A stretch of 64,000 nt of DNA from a virus: the IMG/VR virus record IMGVR_UViG_3300035183_000733, positions 90,496 to 154,495 of that record; one strand, written 5' to 3'. Each line of letters starts with the position of its first letter. Within the stretch, counting starts at the first letter, position 1. The notes beneath the pieces were generated by a model. It worked only from the letters and a program-made list of their open reading frames with translations. It searched no databases and was not told the origin of the DNA. This document shows positions 16,602-25,401 of the stretch, in pieces. A program made the translations under genes and the position numbers.

Positions 16602-16904
16602 ATGAAATTAACGAGAGACCAATTCAACAGTTTGGGACCGTTCCACACGGACGACCTCAACATAAATGACGGAGACCAGGACTTCATGTTCCAAGTGTTC
16701 AATGAGCTGCCTGACCATATCCAGGGAGAGGCCGTGAAGTGGGGGTTCCAGGAATCGCTGACGAGAGAAGCCGTGTTTGAGCACCTGGTGAGAACGCTGT
16801 ACGGCATGAGCATCGACGAGTACTATGATAAGAAAGTGTACGAGAGACCGACGCTATCGAACAGGTACGTGCTCGACAAACTAAGGGACAGCGACGGGGA
16901 ATGA
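16602..16904 (+). CDS. Hypothetical protein, 100 aa
   Basis: From ATG 16602: MKLTRDQFNSLGPFHTDDLN, acidic with a helical C-terminal half (SLTREAVFEHLVRTLYGMS). The TGA overlaps the next ATG. No family recognised. Confidence 0.55.
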   Translation: MKLTRDQFNSLGPFHTDDLNINDGDQDFMFQVFNELPDHIQGEAVKWGFQESLTREAVFEHLVRTLYGMSIDEYYDKKVYERPTLSNRYVLDKLRDSDGE

Positions 16905-17045
16905 GATGGATAAGGCGCCTGCTCGGCATAACAGAGCTCGAAGACAGGGGTCAAGAACCTGAACCGACCAAGTGCTCAAGCTGCGCCAGGACTCGACCTC
17001 GAGCTTTACGACAAGGTCATCGAGTACATACGGCAGTGGACGTGA
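16901..17045 (+). pseudogene. Small gene frameshifted in a G run
   Basis: Starts MRWIRRLLGITELEDR. Removing one G from the GGGG around 16938-16941 joins it to a sensible frame (VKNLNRPSAQAAPGLDLELY, then DKVIEYIRQWT and stop at 17045). As given, the frame runs into low-quality sequence instead. Either a true frameshift or a base error. Between 17046 and 17156 I see no convincing gene. Confidence 0.5.
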
Positions 17046-17156
17046 CGAAGGTGCGGAACCATGCTCTGCGTGCTCAGCCTCGCGGACTGCATACACGAGT
17101 CGACAAGCTGGAAAACTACGAACAAAAGGTTAAGGAATACGACATGCTCTACATAG

Positions 17157-17507
17157 GTGGAGCGCCAAAAAGTAATAGCAATGCAATCAAGGAGGGCACA
17201 GAGATCATCGTTCTTCACCACCACGGTAAAGGACACAAACACGCCGGTCGGGCCCATGACCTTCGACGAATGGAAGACGGTTTTTTCGTACAACGGCGGA
17301 CCAAGCCTTAGTACCGGATTGCAGCACATGGAGGATTACAGGACATACCTGCGACAAGCGGCAGTAGAAAACATGATGCAGCACCCGTCCTTGACGACTA
17401 ATTTTGTGGAGATAATAATGGAGATAAACGCGGCACGCGACATACCGACGCTCGAGGTAAAGGCCAGGGAGCTCGACGAACTGTCCTCGTACGTATACGC
17501 AAATTGA
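17157..17507 (+). CDS. Hypothetical protein, 109-117 aa
   Basis: GTG 17157 or ATG 17181 (MQSRRAQRSSFFTTTVKDTN). The C-terminal part is helical (LRQAAVENMMQHPSLTTNFV; TLEVKARELDELSSYVYAN). Same operon; no family identified. Confidence 0.55.
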   Translation: MERQKVIAMQSRRAQRSSFFTTTVKDTNTPVGPMTFDEWKTVFSYNGGPSLSTGLQHMEDYRTYLRQAAVENMMQHPSLTTNFVEIIMEINAARDIPTLEVKARELDELSSYVYAN

Positions 17508-17524
17508 GAAATTGATAAGGGACG

Positions 17525-17923
17525 ATGACGACGATTGAGAGGGACATGCCCGACGGCCTGGAACCGAGGGTGAACATATTCTACGAGAACTTCCAGGGCT
17601 ACATGGACAAGAAGGAGCTGCAGATGGAGTCGGACCTGATAGGGCTGTTCAAGCAGGTGGGCATACACGCCGCGACGAAGACGGACCGCAAGTCGCTCGA
17701 TCACCACGAGTCTATAGAAAAGACGCTGATACTCGAGTCGTGGATACCGGGATGGTTCGAGCACGAGAGGACGTTCAGGGACATCGTGAAGGGGCTGCTC
17801 GAGAAGGACATCACCAAGGTGAGGTTCTACGTGCACATCGAGCCCGTCAAGCTCGATCGGACGTTCTTCCTGATGCCGCTGTACGGCATGAAATACTCAT
17901 TCAGATACTACACACACCGATGA
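17525..17923 (+). CDS. Hypothetical protein, 132 aa
   Basis: MTTIERDMPDGLEPRVNIFY..., with a DHHES motif near residue 60 and a basic C-terminus ending YRYYTHR-like (SFRYYTHR). The TGA overlaps the next start (ATGA). Not recognised. Confidence 0.55.
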   Translation: MTTIERDMPDGLEPRVNIFYENFQGYMDKKELQMESDLIGLFKQVGIHAATKTDRKSLDHHESIEKTLILESWIPGWFEHERTFRDIVKGLLEKDITKVRFYVHIEPVKLDRTFFLMPLYGMKYSFRYYTHR

Positions 17924-18306
17924 AAACAATAGACGCAGTAGGAGCAGTAGGAGAGGAAATAGTAATAGGCGCCGAGTACGGGTACTCGAAGAGCCAGAAC
18001 GGCATGACCTGGGTAGTTACCGGGATAGCCACGGCGGCCGAGAACGGGAAGGTCACGCTCGAGAAGATAATCGAGAAGAACTTCACCAGCCTTTACAAGG
18101 GCAACCAGGACCTGCACAAGATGATACGGCCGAACCGCAGGCGCACGATAGCCTCTGTGCAAGTGTTCAGGATTGCGAGGGACCAGGACAACGGCGCCGT
18201 TAAATACGAGAAGCTCAAGTCCGACCTCAAGGAACTGCTCGACATGGATGTGCCGAACAACTTCGAGAACGCCTCAACCAAATTATACCTTGAACTTATT
18301 AAGTAA
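17920..18306 (+). CDS. Hypothetical protein, 128 aa
   Basis: ATG 17920: MKTIDAVGAVGEEIVIGAEY, Gly/Val-rich beta start followed by a basic helix (HKMIRPNRRRTIASVQVFRI). The ATG was chosen for its ATGA overlap; the same frame is open upstream but antisense-like. Unknown. Confidence 0.55.
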   Translation: MKTIDAVGAVGEEIVIGAEYGYSKSQNGMTWVVTGIATAAENGKVTLEKIIEKNFTSLYKGNQDLHKMIRPNRRRTIASVQVFRIARDQDNGAVKYEKLKSDLKELLDMDVPNNFENASTKLYLELIK

Positions 18307-18952
18307 AATACAGCACCTGCACTGGATCGAGGGCAACGGGATAATAATATTCCGAACGAGCATGCTCAGCCCGGCCGAGGAGATCCTCGACGCCCGCAAG
18401 GAGTCGCACAGGGACCTGTCCGCGTGGATGGGATGGGCGCAGGAGTACCCGACCATGGAGAGAGTGGAAGACGACCTGAGAGAGGCGGAGAAGCTCAGGG
18501 AGAGCCGCGCGTCATTCAGGTACGACGTATTCAAGCGCGTCGACAACACGCCGAGGTTCATCGGCAGCGTCGGAATAATACGCGCGCCGTTCAACGCTCA
18601 CGTGGCAGAGATAGGGTACTGGATGAGGACGTCGGAGCAAGGCAAGGGTCACACAAAAACCGCGGCAGCTCTGCTCGCGACCGTGCTGAGGCACATGGGA
18701 GTGTACAGGATAGAGATACGCACCGACGCCGGCAACGAGAAGAGTGTCGGCGTGGCGCGGTCTCTGGAGTTCAACCTCGACGGCATACTGAGGGGAGACC
18801 GGATAACAATGGATGGACGCATATCGAGCACGTGCGTGTTCTCGGTGATGCCCAACGAAATAATAGCGCACAGGCTCGGTGATGTCAAGTACCGACTCTA
18901 CTGCAGCGGAACGCCTGGGATAGACGAGACACATTTGATAACTACATTATGA
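18290..18952 (+). CDS. GNAT-family N-acetyltransferase
   Basis: RimJ/RimL-like. FIGSVGI strand, then VAEIGYWMRTSEQGKGHTKT with the acetyl-CoA-binding Q/RxxGxG/A-like loop, then MGVYRIEIRTDAGNEKSVGV and LEFNLDGILRG. No ATG fits the family N-terminus, so I propose TTG 18290, inside the end of the previous gene; ATG 18362 would truncate the first strand. The substrate (a protein N-terminus or small molecule) cannot be told. It could modify host proteins. Confidence 0.75.
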   Translation: MNLLSKIQHLHWIEGNGIIIFRTSMLSPAEEILDARKESHRDLSAWMGWAQEYPTMERVEDDLREAEKLRESRASFRYDVFKRVDNTPRFIGSVGIIRAPFNAHVAEIGYWMRTSEQGKGHTKTAAALLATVLRHMGVYRIEIRTDAGNEKSVGVARSLEFNLDGILRGDRITMDGRISSTCVFSVMPNEIIAHRLGDVKYRLYCSGTPGIDETHLITTL

Positions 18953-19092
18953 GGGAGAAGAGAAACATATTCTGGCGCATAGTTGGCGGGATCCTCGTGT
19001 TGATGGGCGTCGCAACTCCCGGTTTGTCGCCTTGGCAGTTGCCAGCTTGCATGGTCGGCGGCATGCTGATCAGTGGAATACTCGACGAATAA
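18949..19092 (+). CDS. Small two-helix membrane protein, 47 aa
   Basis: MREKRNIFWRIVGGILVLMG then PGLSPWQLPACMVGGMLISG, two hydrophobic spans with a short turn. ATGA overlap with the GNAT gene. Size and topology would fit a small holin-like or regulatory membrane protein, but nothing proves it. Confidence 0.5.
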   Translation: MREKRNIFWRIVGGILVLMGVATPGLSPWQLPACMVGGMLISGILDE

Positions 19093-19113
19093 ATCACGAC
19101 CGATATAAAATAA

Positions 19114-19141
19114 GAAACCCCGAAGTATCCTTCGGGGTTTC
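19114..19141. terminator. Bidirectional terminator between convergent genes
   Basis: gaaaccccgaag (19114-19125) / cttcggggtttc (19130-19141), perfect 12-bp stem, loop tatc. It separates the plus-strand block from the minus-strand capsid operon. Confidence 0.9.
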
Positions 19142-19190
19142 GTTATTCCGTGTACTCGTTCAGAGCACCCGTCCTTTACAGGATCATGGA

Positions 19191-20705
19191 TTAGATGATA
19201 CCTGAGGTAGGCACCTGGATCGTGAAAGTGAAGTACATTGTCTGTGGGTGGAATCCAGCTGACACGAGGGCGTAGCGAGACTTCACAGCGATCTTCGGAG
19301 ACATAGTGCCTTCAGAGATTGTCTGGATAGACTCAGCCATCATGTACGGCATGAACTTCAGACCTGGCTCGTCGTCTGCGCCCTTACGGCCGACAAGTAC
19401 GCGAGTGTCAGTCCACTTCATGTTCTGGTCAACGTACACAGTCATACCAGCGAGTGATCCTACTGGGTAGAGAGCACCGTTGTTCTGGCTTGCGGTGTTC
19501 GCGAACGGAGCTGGCTGGAACTGGCTGATGTCCTGGATCGCCGTAGCAATCTGAGAGTTACATACAACGAAGTTCGCAGGTCCACGACGACCACGGTTTG
19601 CTACTACGTTAGCGGCAGCAAGTATGCGGCTGAAGATTCTCCTCTGGAACGTCTGGAGGTTCTCGTACGTACCAACCGTAGGCAGAGCCGTAAGGTTGAG
19701 GTCGAGCACCTGTCCTTCAGTTGCAGCGAACTCAGTAGCGTTCTGCGTACCAAGACCGAATGCGGTCACGAGGATGTGTTTGTTGATGTGCTGTGATACA
19801 TCGTTAACGAGCGAGTTCTCAACCATCGACACAACGTCGATACCGAACTGCTTGTTAAGGTCTTGTATCTGCTCAGTAGTTACCTGCGCAGCAAGCTGGT
19901 AGGTCTCAGTCTCAACGAACTTGGTGAAAGTCTTGAGGTTAGTCGTCCTGTAGTAGGTAGACTCACCAACTTCACGGGTCATTGGACCAGAGTCGTTAGC
20001 ATCTGCGTAAGGACCGGTCCAGTTAGCTGTGTCAGTGTCACCTGCACCAGCGAAACCTTGGATGTGATCTTCGAGCATTGCTACGAGGGCAGCAGCGTTA
20101 GTAGCTGCAACCGGAGCTGCGTCAGTTGTTACTGTCGCGCCAACCACACCAATAACCTGAGCTACAGAGATGGTAGACGGAGTAGATGCACCAACCTTGA
20201 AGATTGGGTAACCGTCGATCCTCGACTTACCAACGAAGGTAAGGGCAAGGGTACCAGCACCTGAAGTTGCGGTGTACGATGTACCGTTAGTCCACGTACC
20301 TGTCGCGTTGAACTTGATCAGGAGTGGCTTATGGTCAGCGTTGTCGATACGTCCACCTGCGTAAACGTAATCGAGGTAGGTGAGAACACCTGTTGGGCCT
20401 GGCATCGGGATAACCGGAACGATGTCGAAACCTACAGTCTTAGCTGCTACCTGGATAGCGAGCGGAAGAAGTGAAGGGAACTTGTCGCCGGAACCGTTAG
20501 CGGACCTGGTCGGAGCCAAAGGCTGGCCCATACCGTTAAGCGCGTCGAGAGTGCCGTATCCAGCGTGGATAGCAGACTCATTGAGCGAGTGGTAGTGGCA
20601 GTACTTAGAAAGCCATTCTACTTTGTTCGAGTCTTTGATATTAGTCTTCTCGTTGATAACCGGAGACCAAGTTTCAAAAACCTCTTGTTCGTTGATCATT
20701 TTCAT
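19191..20705 (-). CDS. 23: Major capsid protein (T4 gp23-like)
   Basis: 504 aa. Shows the gp23 region TREVGESTYYRTTNLKTFTK, then VETETYQLAAQVTTEQIQDL, NKQFGIDVVSMVENSLVNDV and a typical C-terminal beta half (TYENLQTFQRRIFSRILAAA; FVVCNSQIATAIQDI). T4 gp23 loses its N-terminus to the prohead protease; here INEK and LNES sites lie in the first 45 residues. Follows the protease-scaffold gene as in T4 (21-22-23). A-rich leader without Shine-Dalgarno. Confidence 0.93.
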   Translation of the reverse strand: MKMINEQEVFETWSPVINEKTNIKDSNKVEWLSKYCHYHSLNESAIHAGYGTLDALNGMGQPLAPTRSANGSGDKFPSLLPLAIQVAAKTVGFDIVPVIPMPGPTGVLTYLDYVYAGGRIDNADHKPLLIKFNATGTWTNGTSYTATSGAGTLALTFVGKSRIDGYPIFKVGASTPSTISVAQVIGVVGATVTTDAAPVAATNAAALVAMLEDHIQGFAGAGDTDTANWTGPYADANDSGPMTREVGESTYYRTTNLKTFTKFVETETYQLAAQVTTEQIQDLNKQFGIDVVSMVENSLVNDVSQHINKHILVTAFGLGTQNATEFAATEGQVLDLNLTALPTVGTYENLQTFQRRIFSRILAAANVVANRGRRGPANFVVCNSQIATAIQDISQFQPAPFANTASQNNGALYPVGSLAGMTVYVDQNMKWTDTRVLVGRKGADDEPGLKFMPYMMAESIQTISEGTMSPKIAVKSRYALVSAGFHPQTMYFTFTIQVPTSGII

Positions 20706-20723
20706 GATGCTTGTTTGGTTTTT

Positions 20724-22712
20724 TTACTTTTTAAAACGTTGTCCGAGTTGTGACGCGATTTTGTCCATGTACTCTGTGCCGTAGCCGAGTGTCTTGGTTT
20801 TATCGGTGTTCGCTGGAACTGCCGTTTCATTTTCGTTGAGTTTTACAAGTCCAACAACCTTGCCCCTTACAAATGGCCTGCTTGTCCAGAAGTTCTTGAT
20901 TTTGTACTCGGTGTCGAGGTTCATCAATTTGCTCTGTGCAAGTATGCCTTGCTTTTCGGATTCGGTAAGCGCCTCGTAGAGCGGCTTAATCGACTCCGGA
21001 ATCATTTGCAGGAACTTCGGAGTGTCATCCTGCTTCTCAATCAAAGCTGCTTCCCAAATTTTGGTTACGTCAGCTTCTGAAAAGTACGCACCTGGTTTCA
21101 GGGCGTTTGCGACCTTTTCTTTCTTGGCCTCCTCGAGGGCTTCGAACTCGTTCCTCTTAGCTTCGCTTAGGAAGCGGAAGAAGTGGTACTGGCTCTCGTT
21201 CATTTTGGTGGCGGCTTTCTGTTTAGTAGCGGCCTCCAGCAGTTGGTTTATCTGTGCGGACAAACCAGTGTATTTGTTCGCCTCAGCTACGCTCTCGTTA
21301 ACCTTGGCTATCGGTGCAGAACTATTGTTCGTAGCTGCTGGCATTGCGGTAACCGCTGGGGCCGCAGCAACGACGTTTTCAGCTATATATTCGGAATAAG
21401 CGATGTTATTCTCGATTTTTTCTGCCAAATACTCAGAATATCCGATTCCCCTGTCGAGGTTCTCTGCGAGGTACTCGGAATAAGAAATGTTCTTGTCGAG
21501 GTTCTCTGCGAGGTACTCGGAATAAGAAATGTTCTTGTCGAGGTTCTCTGCGAGGTACTCGGAATAAGAAATGTTCTTGTCGAGGTTCTCTGCGAGGTAC
21601 TCGCTGTAGTTGATGTTCTTCTCGAGGTTCTCTGCGAGGTAGTCCATAAACGAAATACCGCGGTCGAGGTTCTCTGCGAGGTACTCGCTGTAAGAAATGT
21701 TACGGTCGAGGTTCTCTGCGAGGTACTCGCTGTAAGAAATGTTACGGTCGAGGTTCTCTGCGAGGTACTTAGAATACTCGATGTTCTTGTCGAGGTTCTC
21801 AGCCACGTACTCAGTGTACTGAATGTTCTTATCAAGGTTGCCTGCGAGATACTTCATGTACCTCTCGTGCTTCTCGATTTTTTCAAGAAGGGTCTTGATA
21901 ATTTCAGCATCAGTAGACTCGGTAACCTTCGACTTAACATTTTCAATCTCCTTCATGATTCCGGTACGGAATGCAGCGGACCAATCGTTGAGCTCTTCAG
22001 ATGTTACGAATTGATTCATGTCGTTGTTGGTTTTTTTGTCCTCATCCAGCATCGCCTTCTTAAACGCCGCATTGTTCGGATCTACACTATATATCTTCGT
22101 GTGTGCGGAAAATTCTGGCGCAAAGCTCTCCGAGATGTCCGTAAGCTCTGAAATAACGGACTTTTTAGTGCCCGCATCAAAGTTCGCGCTCTCGTAAATC
22201 CTATCAAGCTGTGCCTTTTCGAAACCAGGGTCTGCGACGAGGTCGTATGTGAATATCTTTTTGATCTTAACCTTCTTGTTCTCCATAACAGAACCGGCAG
22301 CACGCGAAGAAATAGACAGCGGGTATCCGGCGTCTACTAATGTCTTGGCAATCTGTCCGTGTGGAGTGTCGAGCAAGCGCACGCGAATCCTGAGGGTCCT
22401 GTCCTTCTCGTTGTACTCGAGCTTCTCAACTATGTGGGATATGTTCTTGAGGGAAACGTCAAACTTCTCTGGGTGGTCGAGCTCTCCGACCAGGCGCTTC
22501 TGCTGAATCTTCTTGTTTAGGTACTCGAGGTGCGGAAGATACTCCTTTGCCTCGTAAATCCTGTGGTTGTTATTCTCCTCGCCCATGATAGCGGCGATAC
22601 CTTCGAGAATGTAGTCTTTCGGATTGCTACCCGTAGCCTCTACCACGAGGTTGCTCTCAGCACGCTCGAGGAGGAACACGTAGTTCTCTTGTAGTTGCAG
22701 GTTTGTATTCAT
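20724..22712 (-). CDS. 21-22: Prohead protease fused to scaffold-like repeat domain
   Basis: 662 aa. Residues about 1-190 are a gp21-type prohead serine protease: RLVGELDHPE carries the catalytic His, SISSRAAGSV the catalytic Ser, and FTYDLVADPGF matches the family. About residues 290-445 are eleven 14-residue repeats of the type YLAENLDKNISYSE plus a partial one, a regular helical/coiled-coil rod. A further helical region and a C-terminus ending LGQRFKK follow. T4 keeps protease (gp21) and core scaffold (gp22) separate, so this looks like a fusion. It would build the prohead core, then cut the capsid and internal proteins. Confidence 0.88.
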   Translation of the reverse strand: MNTNLQLQENYVFLLERAESNLVVEATGSNPKDYILEGIAAIMGEENNNHRIYEAKEYLPHLEYLNKKIQQKRLVGELDHPEKFDVSLKNISHIVEKLEYNEKDRTLRIRVRLLDTPHGQIAKTLVDAGYPLSISSRAAGSVMENKKVKIKKIFTYDLVADPGFEKAQLDRIYESANFDAGTKKSVISELTDISESFAPEFSAHTKIYSVDPNNAAFKKAMLDEDKKTNNDMNQFVTSEELNDWSAAFRTGIMKEIENVKSKVTESTDAEIIKTLLEKIEKHERYMKYLAGNLDKNIQYTEYVAENLDKNIEYSKYLAENLDRNISYSEYLAENLDRNISYSEYLAENLDRGISFMDYLAENLEKNINYSEYLAENLDKNISYSEYLAENLDKNISYSEYLAENLDKNISYSEYLAENLDRGIGYSEYLAEKIENNIAYSEYIAENVVAAAPAVTAMPAATNNSSAPIAKVNESVAEANKYTGLSAQINQLLEAATKQKAATKMNESQYHFFRFLSEAKRNEFEALEEAKKEKVANALKPGAYFSEADVTKIWEAALIEKQDDTPKFLQMIPESIKPLYEALTESEKQGILAQSKLMNLDTEYKIKNFWTSRPFVRGKVVGLVKLNENETAVPANTDKTKTLGYGTEYMDKIASQLGQRFKK
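21410..21860. repeat. 42-bp tandem repeats in scaffold gene
   Basis: About eleven direct repeats of a 42-bp unit (gaggttctctgcgaggtact...), some identical, coding for 14-residue helical repeats. Length variation in steps of 42 bp would keep the frame. Confidence 0.9.
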
Positions 22713-22920
22713 CCGTTGTAAGGTTGATTCCTTTGTCTTTATATATCTGGAAATTTTTGGAAAATCCTTTCAAAAAGGATAAAACTTCCCAGAGCCTTTA
22801 GTATTCTGGGACTCTAAACGCTTGAAAACCTTTGATTGGTCTATATAAATTGGACTTCGAACAGATGGTATCTACTCTGTATATATCAGGAAATTTGCGG
22901 AAAATTGTGGTGGATCAATA
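22713..22920 (-). promoter_or_regulatory. Upstream region of head operon with two related elements
   Basis: No gene. Two copies of an extended element on the minus strand: TTTTCC-x-AAATTTCC-x-GATATATA, near 22739-22768 and 22880-22909. A cccagagcc...tctggg inverted repeat lies at about 22790-22812. The pair suggests strong or doubled promoters for the capsid operon. Confidence 0.5.
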
Positions 22921-22922
22921 AA

Positions 22923-22945
22923 AAAGCCCGGACAAACCGGGCTTT
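22923..22945 (-). terminator. Terminator
   Basis: aaagcccgg / ccgggcttt stem (22923-22931, 22937-22945), followed by T on the minus strand. Ends the operon running from 24911 to 23036. Confidence 0.85.
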
Positions 22946-23035
22946 GTTTAATTCATCAGGCTGAGATGATCAACTATTATGACGTCCGGAATGGACGAGT
23001 CCCTCATGGGGCGATGCACATAACCGTCACTATTG

Positions 23036-23107
23036 TTATATTATCCTTTTGGCGAGCTCGGATAACCACTTTGCGGCGAGCTCTGCCTTTTCGTATTTGT
23101 TTGTCAT
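23036..23107 (-). CDS. 23-aa peptide
   Basis: MTNKYEKAELAAKWLSELAK plus RII. Its ATG overlaps the stop of the Cys-rich gene (ATGA). Helical and amphipathic. Coding status is likely but unproved. Confidence 0.35.
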   Translation of the reverse strand: MTNKYEKAELAAKWLSELAKRII

Positions 23108-23367
23108 TGCTTGGGCTTGAAATGTTTACAGCTGAACTCTGGATCGAAAGATACCGGGCCGAACGGTGACTCACCGGGCCAGTCCCACCTGTAGAAGCCA
23201 TTCGCTGTTCTGCCGTACGGAACGCACGCGCTGCGCACATCCTTGTTGTCGCACAGTCCAAGCATTATGTCTTCCAGTCTGTTACCCTGCACCCTGACCT
23301 TGTTGTAGTGCGCGCAGTTACCACAGCAGGGCTTAACTTGCTTCTTGCGTTTAAACGGCCAAATCAT
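23104..23367 (-). CDS. Small Cys-rich protein, probably zinc-binding
   Basis: 87 aa with CCGNCAHYNK, GLCDNKD, SACVPYG and FSCKHF: seven Cys and His in a pattern seen in small phage proteins whose role is unknown. Overlaps the bestrophin gene start by four bases and shares its transcript. Confidence 0.6.
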   Translation of the reverse strand: MIWPFKRKKQVKPCCGNCAHYNKVRVQGNRLEDIMLGLCDNKDVRSACVPYGRTANGFYRWDWPGESPFGPVSFDPEFSCKHFKPKQ

Positions 23368-24176
23368 TTCAGGGTCTCCTTTCCGTACTTCCCGTACTCC
23401 GAGTTCACGCTCTCCTTGATTATGTTCATAGAGTCCTTTATCTGCTTGAAGTACGTGTCTATCGGCAGGTCGTTCGGATCGTCCGCGAATGGGTCCTCTA
23501 TCTCGTTGCTTATTATCTCGATGCCGGCGACTATGTAGAATATGACCATGACCATCGCTGCGGCCCAGAGTCCGAGGTCGTGAAACAACCCGAATGGCAG
23601 GCTCAGCAGGTATATGAATATCGATGCCTTTATGTGCAGGGCGTACGCCTTCGGTATCGGCGTGCTCTTGATACGCTCGAACGAGTTGGATATGTCAACT
23701 ATCTCATTTAGTTTGTCCTCGAGAATGTTGAGGTCCCTGTCAGACAACTTGGCGTCGCGTATGAGTAACAACATATCGCAAACGAACTTGGTCTGCTTAT
23801 TATGATGTCCCATGACGTTATCGGCGTTCGTCTCTCGCAGGTAGTCGGACAGGTTGCGCAGTATCTGCTTTATGATGTTACGGGCCTGCGTCTTCACGAG
23901 GACGTCGGTGCAGCACGAGTTCAATTTTATTGAGAAGTAAGATATTGAGGTCGACAGCGCGCTGAAGAGCCTGCGTCCCTCCCACCAGCGGTCGTACGCG
24001 GTGTTCGTCCTGAAAACGAGCAGCAAGCCGATGACTATACCTATTAGCGAGTGCATGCTCGCCGGGATCTGAACATGGTAGTACTTACTGTTGACGTATA
24101 GCAGGTTGAGTAAAAACGTATAAACACCTATGACGCGTTGAACTTGCCGGCGAATTCTGTATTGTTGGTCGGGCAT
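23364..24176 (-). CDS. Bestrophin-family (UPF0187) ion channel
   Basis: 270 aa. Family hallmarks: SLIGIVIGLLLVFRTNTAYD with RWWEGRRLF, and the C-terminal EIEDPFADDPNDLPIDTY acidic cluster. Four hydrophobic spans. Bacterial bestrophins form pentameric anion or cation channels in the inner membrane. The N-terminus is about 20 residues shorter than usual; an in-frame stop lies just upstream. A phage channel could alter host membrane potential or ion balance; that is inference. Confidence 0.88.
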   Translation of the reverse strand: MPDQQYRIRRQVQRVIGVYTFLLNLLYVNSKYYHVQIPASMHSLIGIVIGLLLVFRTNTAYDRWWEGRRLFSALSTSISYFSIKLNSCCTDVLVKTQARNIIKQILRNLSDYLRETNADNVMGHHNKQTKFVCDMLLLIRDAKLSDRDLNILEDKLNEIVDISNSFERIKSTPIPKAYALHIKASIFIYLLSLPFGLFHDLGLWAAAMVMVIFYIVAGIEIISNEIEDPFADDPNDLPIDTYFKQIKDSMNIIKESVNSEYGKYGKETLK

Positions 24177-24282
24177 GCCGTGTTCCTCGTACTCGAATCA
24201 GAAGCCACTCGCCAATCTCCTTTCCCTCTCCATGCTTGTCGATGCTGTCCATTGACTTATTGGCCGATGCAAGAAGTCCAGA

Positions 24283-24423
24283 CTATCGGGTGATTTTGCT
24301 GATGCCCACATACATGATGTCTGCGTCAGATTCGTTCTGTCCGTGATAGTTCTCTTCGTTGTATTCTCCGTAGTCGAGCAGTTTTAGGTAGTCTCGACCG
24401 AAGCCGTAAAATATCTTGTTCAT
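24283..24423 (-). CDS. Small hypothetical protein, 46 aa
   Basis: MNKIFYGFGRDYLKLLDYGE, then acidic residues and IMYVGISKITR. ATG 24423 overlaps the cyclotransferase stop (ATGA). A longer frame upstream is a shadow. Unknown. The 106 bases to the bestrophin gene hold nothing clear. Confidence 0.5.
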   Translation of the reverse strand: MNKIFYGFGRDYLKLLDYGEYNEENYHGQNESDADIMYVGISKITR

Positions 24424-24911
24424 ATCATTGTCATTTCTTGTGTCTTCTCCTTGTAGTGTAAGAACGCCTCGTATAGTTGTTTGTCCTCGATGACCAGATC
24501 CTCGCACTTGTCCAATCCGGAATTCATGAGCGCCTTATATTCCGACGGCATCGGCAGGTCGTTCTCGCTCGCCCAGTTGCGGGTAGCCACGTAAACGAGC
24601 GCGAGCTTCATACCCTCTTTGGTATGCACCGGTACGAAGCACTTCTCGTAGTGGTTAGGGTAGCCCTCCTTCTTGTCCAGTTCCTCCAGCTGGGCGGTCG
24701 ACGGCAACGTGTACAGCACGCCGAACACACTCGACTCGAAGCACGGCTCGATGTTGACGAACGCGAGCGTCCTGTACTTCTGCGACATCTTGTTGCTCCG
24801 TAATCTGTAGTGGTGCAAGTGCCCGTACTCGAACGACTCGAACGCCACGCCTCTCGCAGTCATGCGGTCGGGGTTCATGTTGCTTCCGTATGCGAAATAA
24901 TATAGTGACAT
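24420..24911 (-). CDS. Gamma-glutamylcyclotransferase-like protein
   Basis: 163 aa. YFAYGSNM nucleotide-like loop at residues 5-12, GVLYTLP, the catalytic Glu82 in LDKKEGYP, and VYVATRNW. This is the GGCT/AIG2 fold, which cleaves gamma-glutamyl or related amide bonds giving 5-oxoproline. In a phage it might act on glutathione-like compounds or branched cell-wall or protein adducts; the substrate is unknown. Confidence 0.85.
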   Translation of the reverse strand: MSLYYFAYGSNMNPDRMTARGVAFESFEYGHLHHYRLRSNKMSQKYRTLAFVNIEPCFESSVFGVLYTLPSTAQLEELDKKEGYPNHYEKCFVPVHTKEGMKLALVYVATRNWASENDLPMPSEYKALMNSGLDKCEDLVIEDKQLYEAFLHYKEKTQEMTMI

Positions 24912-24912
24912 G

Positions 24913-25401
24913 TTAATCTTTTTTTGGTCCTTTCATGTTGCGCGTCTCGTAGTATATGTTGTCGAGGCTGCGGTCTATCTTCGATCTGACCTCGGCCTCG
25001 AGCGCTGCCCTGCGGCGCTCTATCACCTTGTGCAGGAAAGACGTTATCTTGCCGTTGAGATCGTCTGTGACCGATATGTCATAGTGGTACCTCCCGTTAA
25101 TTATACTAACCGTGCCACGCTCCACTATCACGAATATGTCGCCATAGCGGATGTAAAACTTCTGCGAGATTGGCGCTATCATCAGTTCGGAATCCGACTT
25201 GGCCGCGAGGTTGCGGATGATGCCGAAGCACTTCGCCTGGTCCGAGTTCATCCGGCGGTTCCACATGCCGGACATCCTCACATACTTACGCATGCGCCAG
25301 TAGTAGAACTTGCGTATAATGGCATGCCCCCATCGCGCCAAGAGCGAACCTTCTCCAACTTCCTTATCGGACTCTTCCCCGGTAGTTCCTTCGTTGATCA
25401 T
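24913..25401 (-). CDS. Hypothetical basic protein, 162 aa
   Basis: MINEGTTGEESDKEVGEGSL start, then a tyrosine/arginine-rich segment (KFYYWRMRKYVRMSGMWNRR) and a beta core (FYIRYGDIFVIVERGTVSII). Could be membrane-associated through the aromatic-basic stretch. No family recognised. Overlaps the next gene by four bases. Confidence 0.55.
   Translation of the reverse strand: MINEGTTGEESDKEVGEGSLLARWGHAIIRKFYYWRMRKYVRMSGMWNRRMNSDQAKCFGIIRNLAAKSDSELMIAPISQKFYIRYGDIFVIVERGTVSIINGRYHYDISVTDDLNGKITSFLHKVIERRRAALEAEVRSKIDRSLDNIYYETRNMKGPKKD

Noticed and set aside
21183-22151. 322-codon plus-strand frame opposite the scaffold gene
   Set aside because: Antisense shadow produced by the 42-bp repeats; codon pattern follows the protease-scaffold frame.
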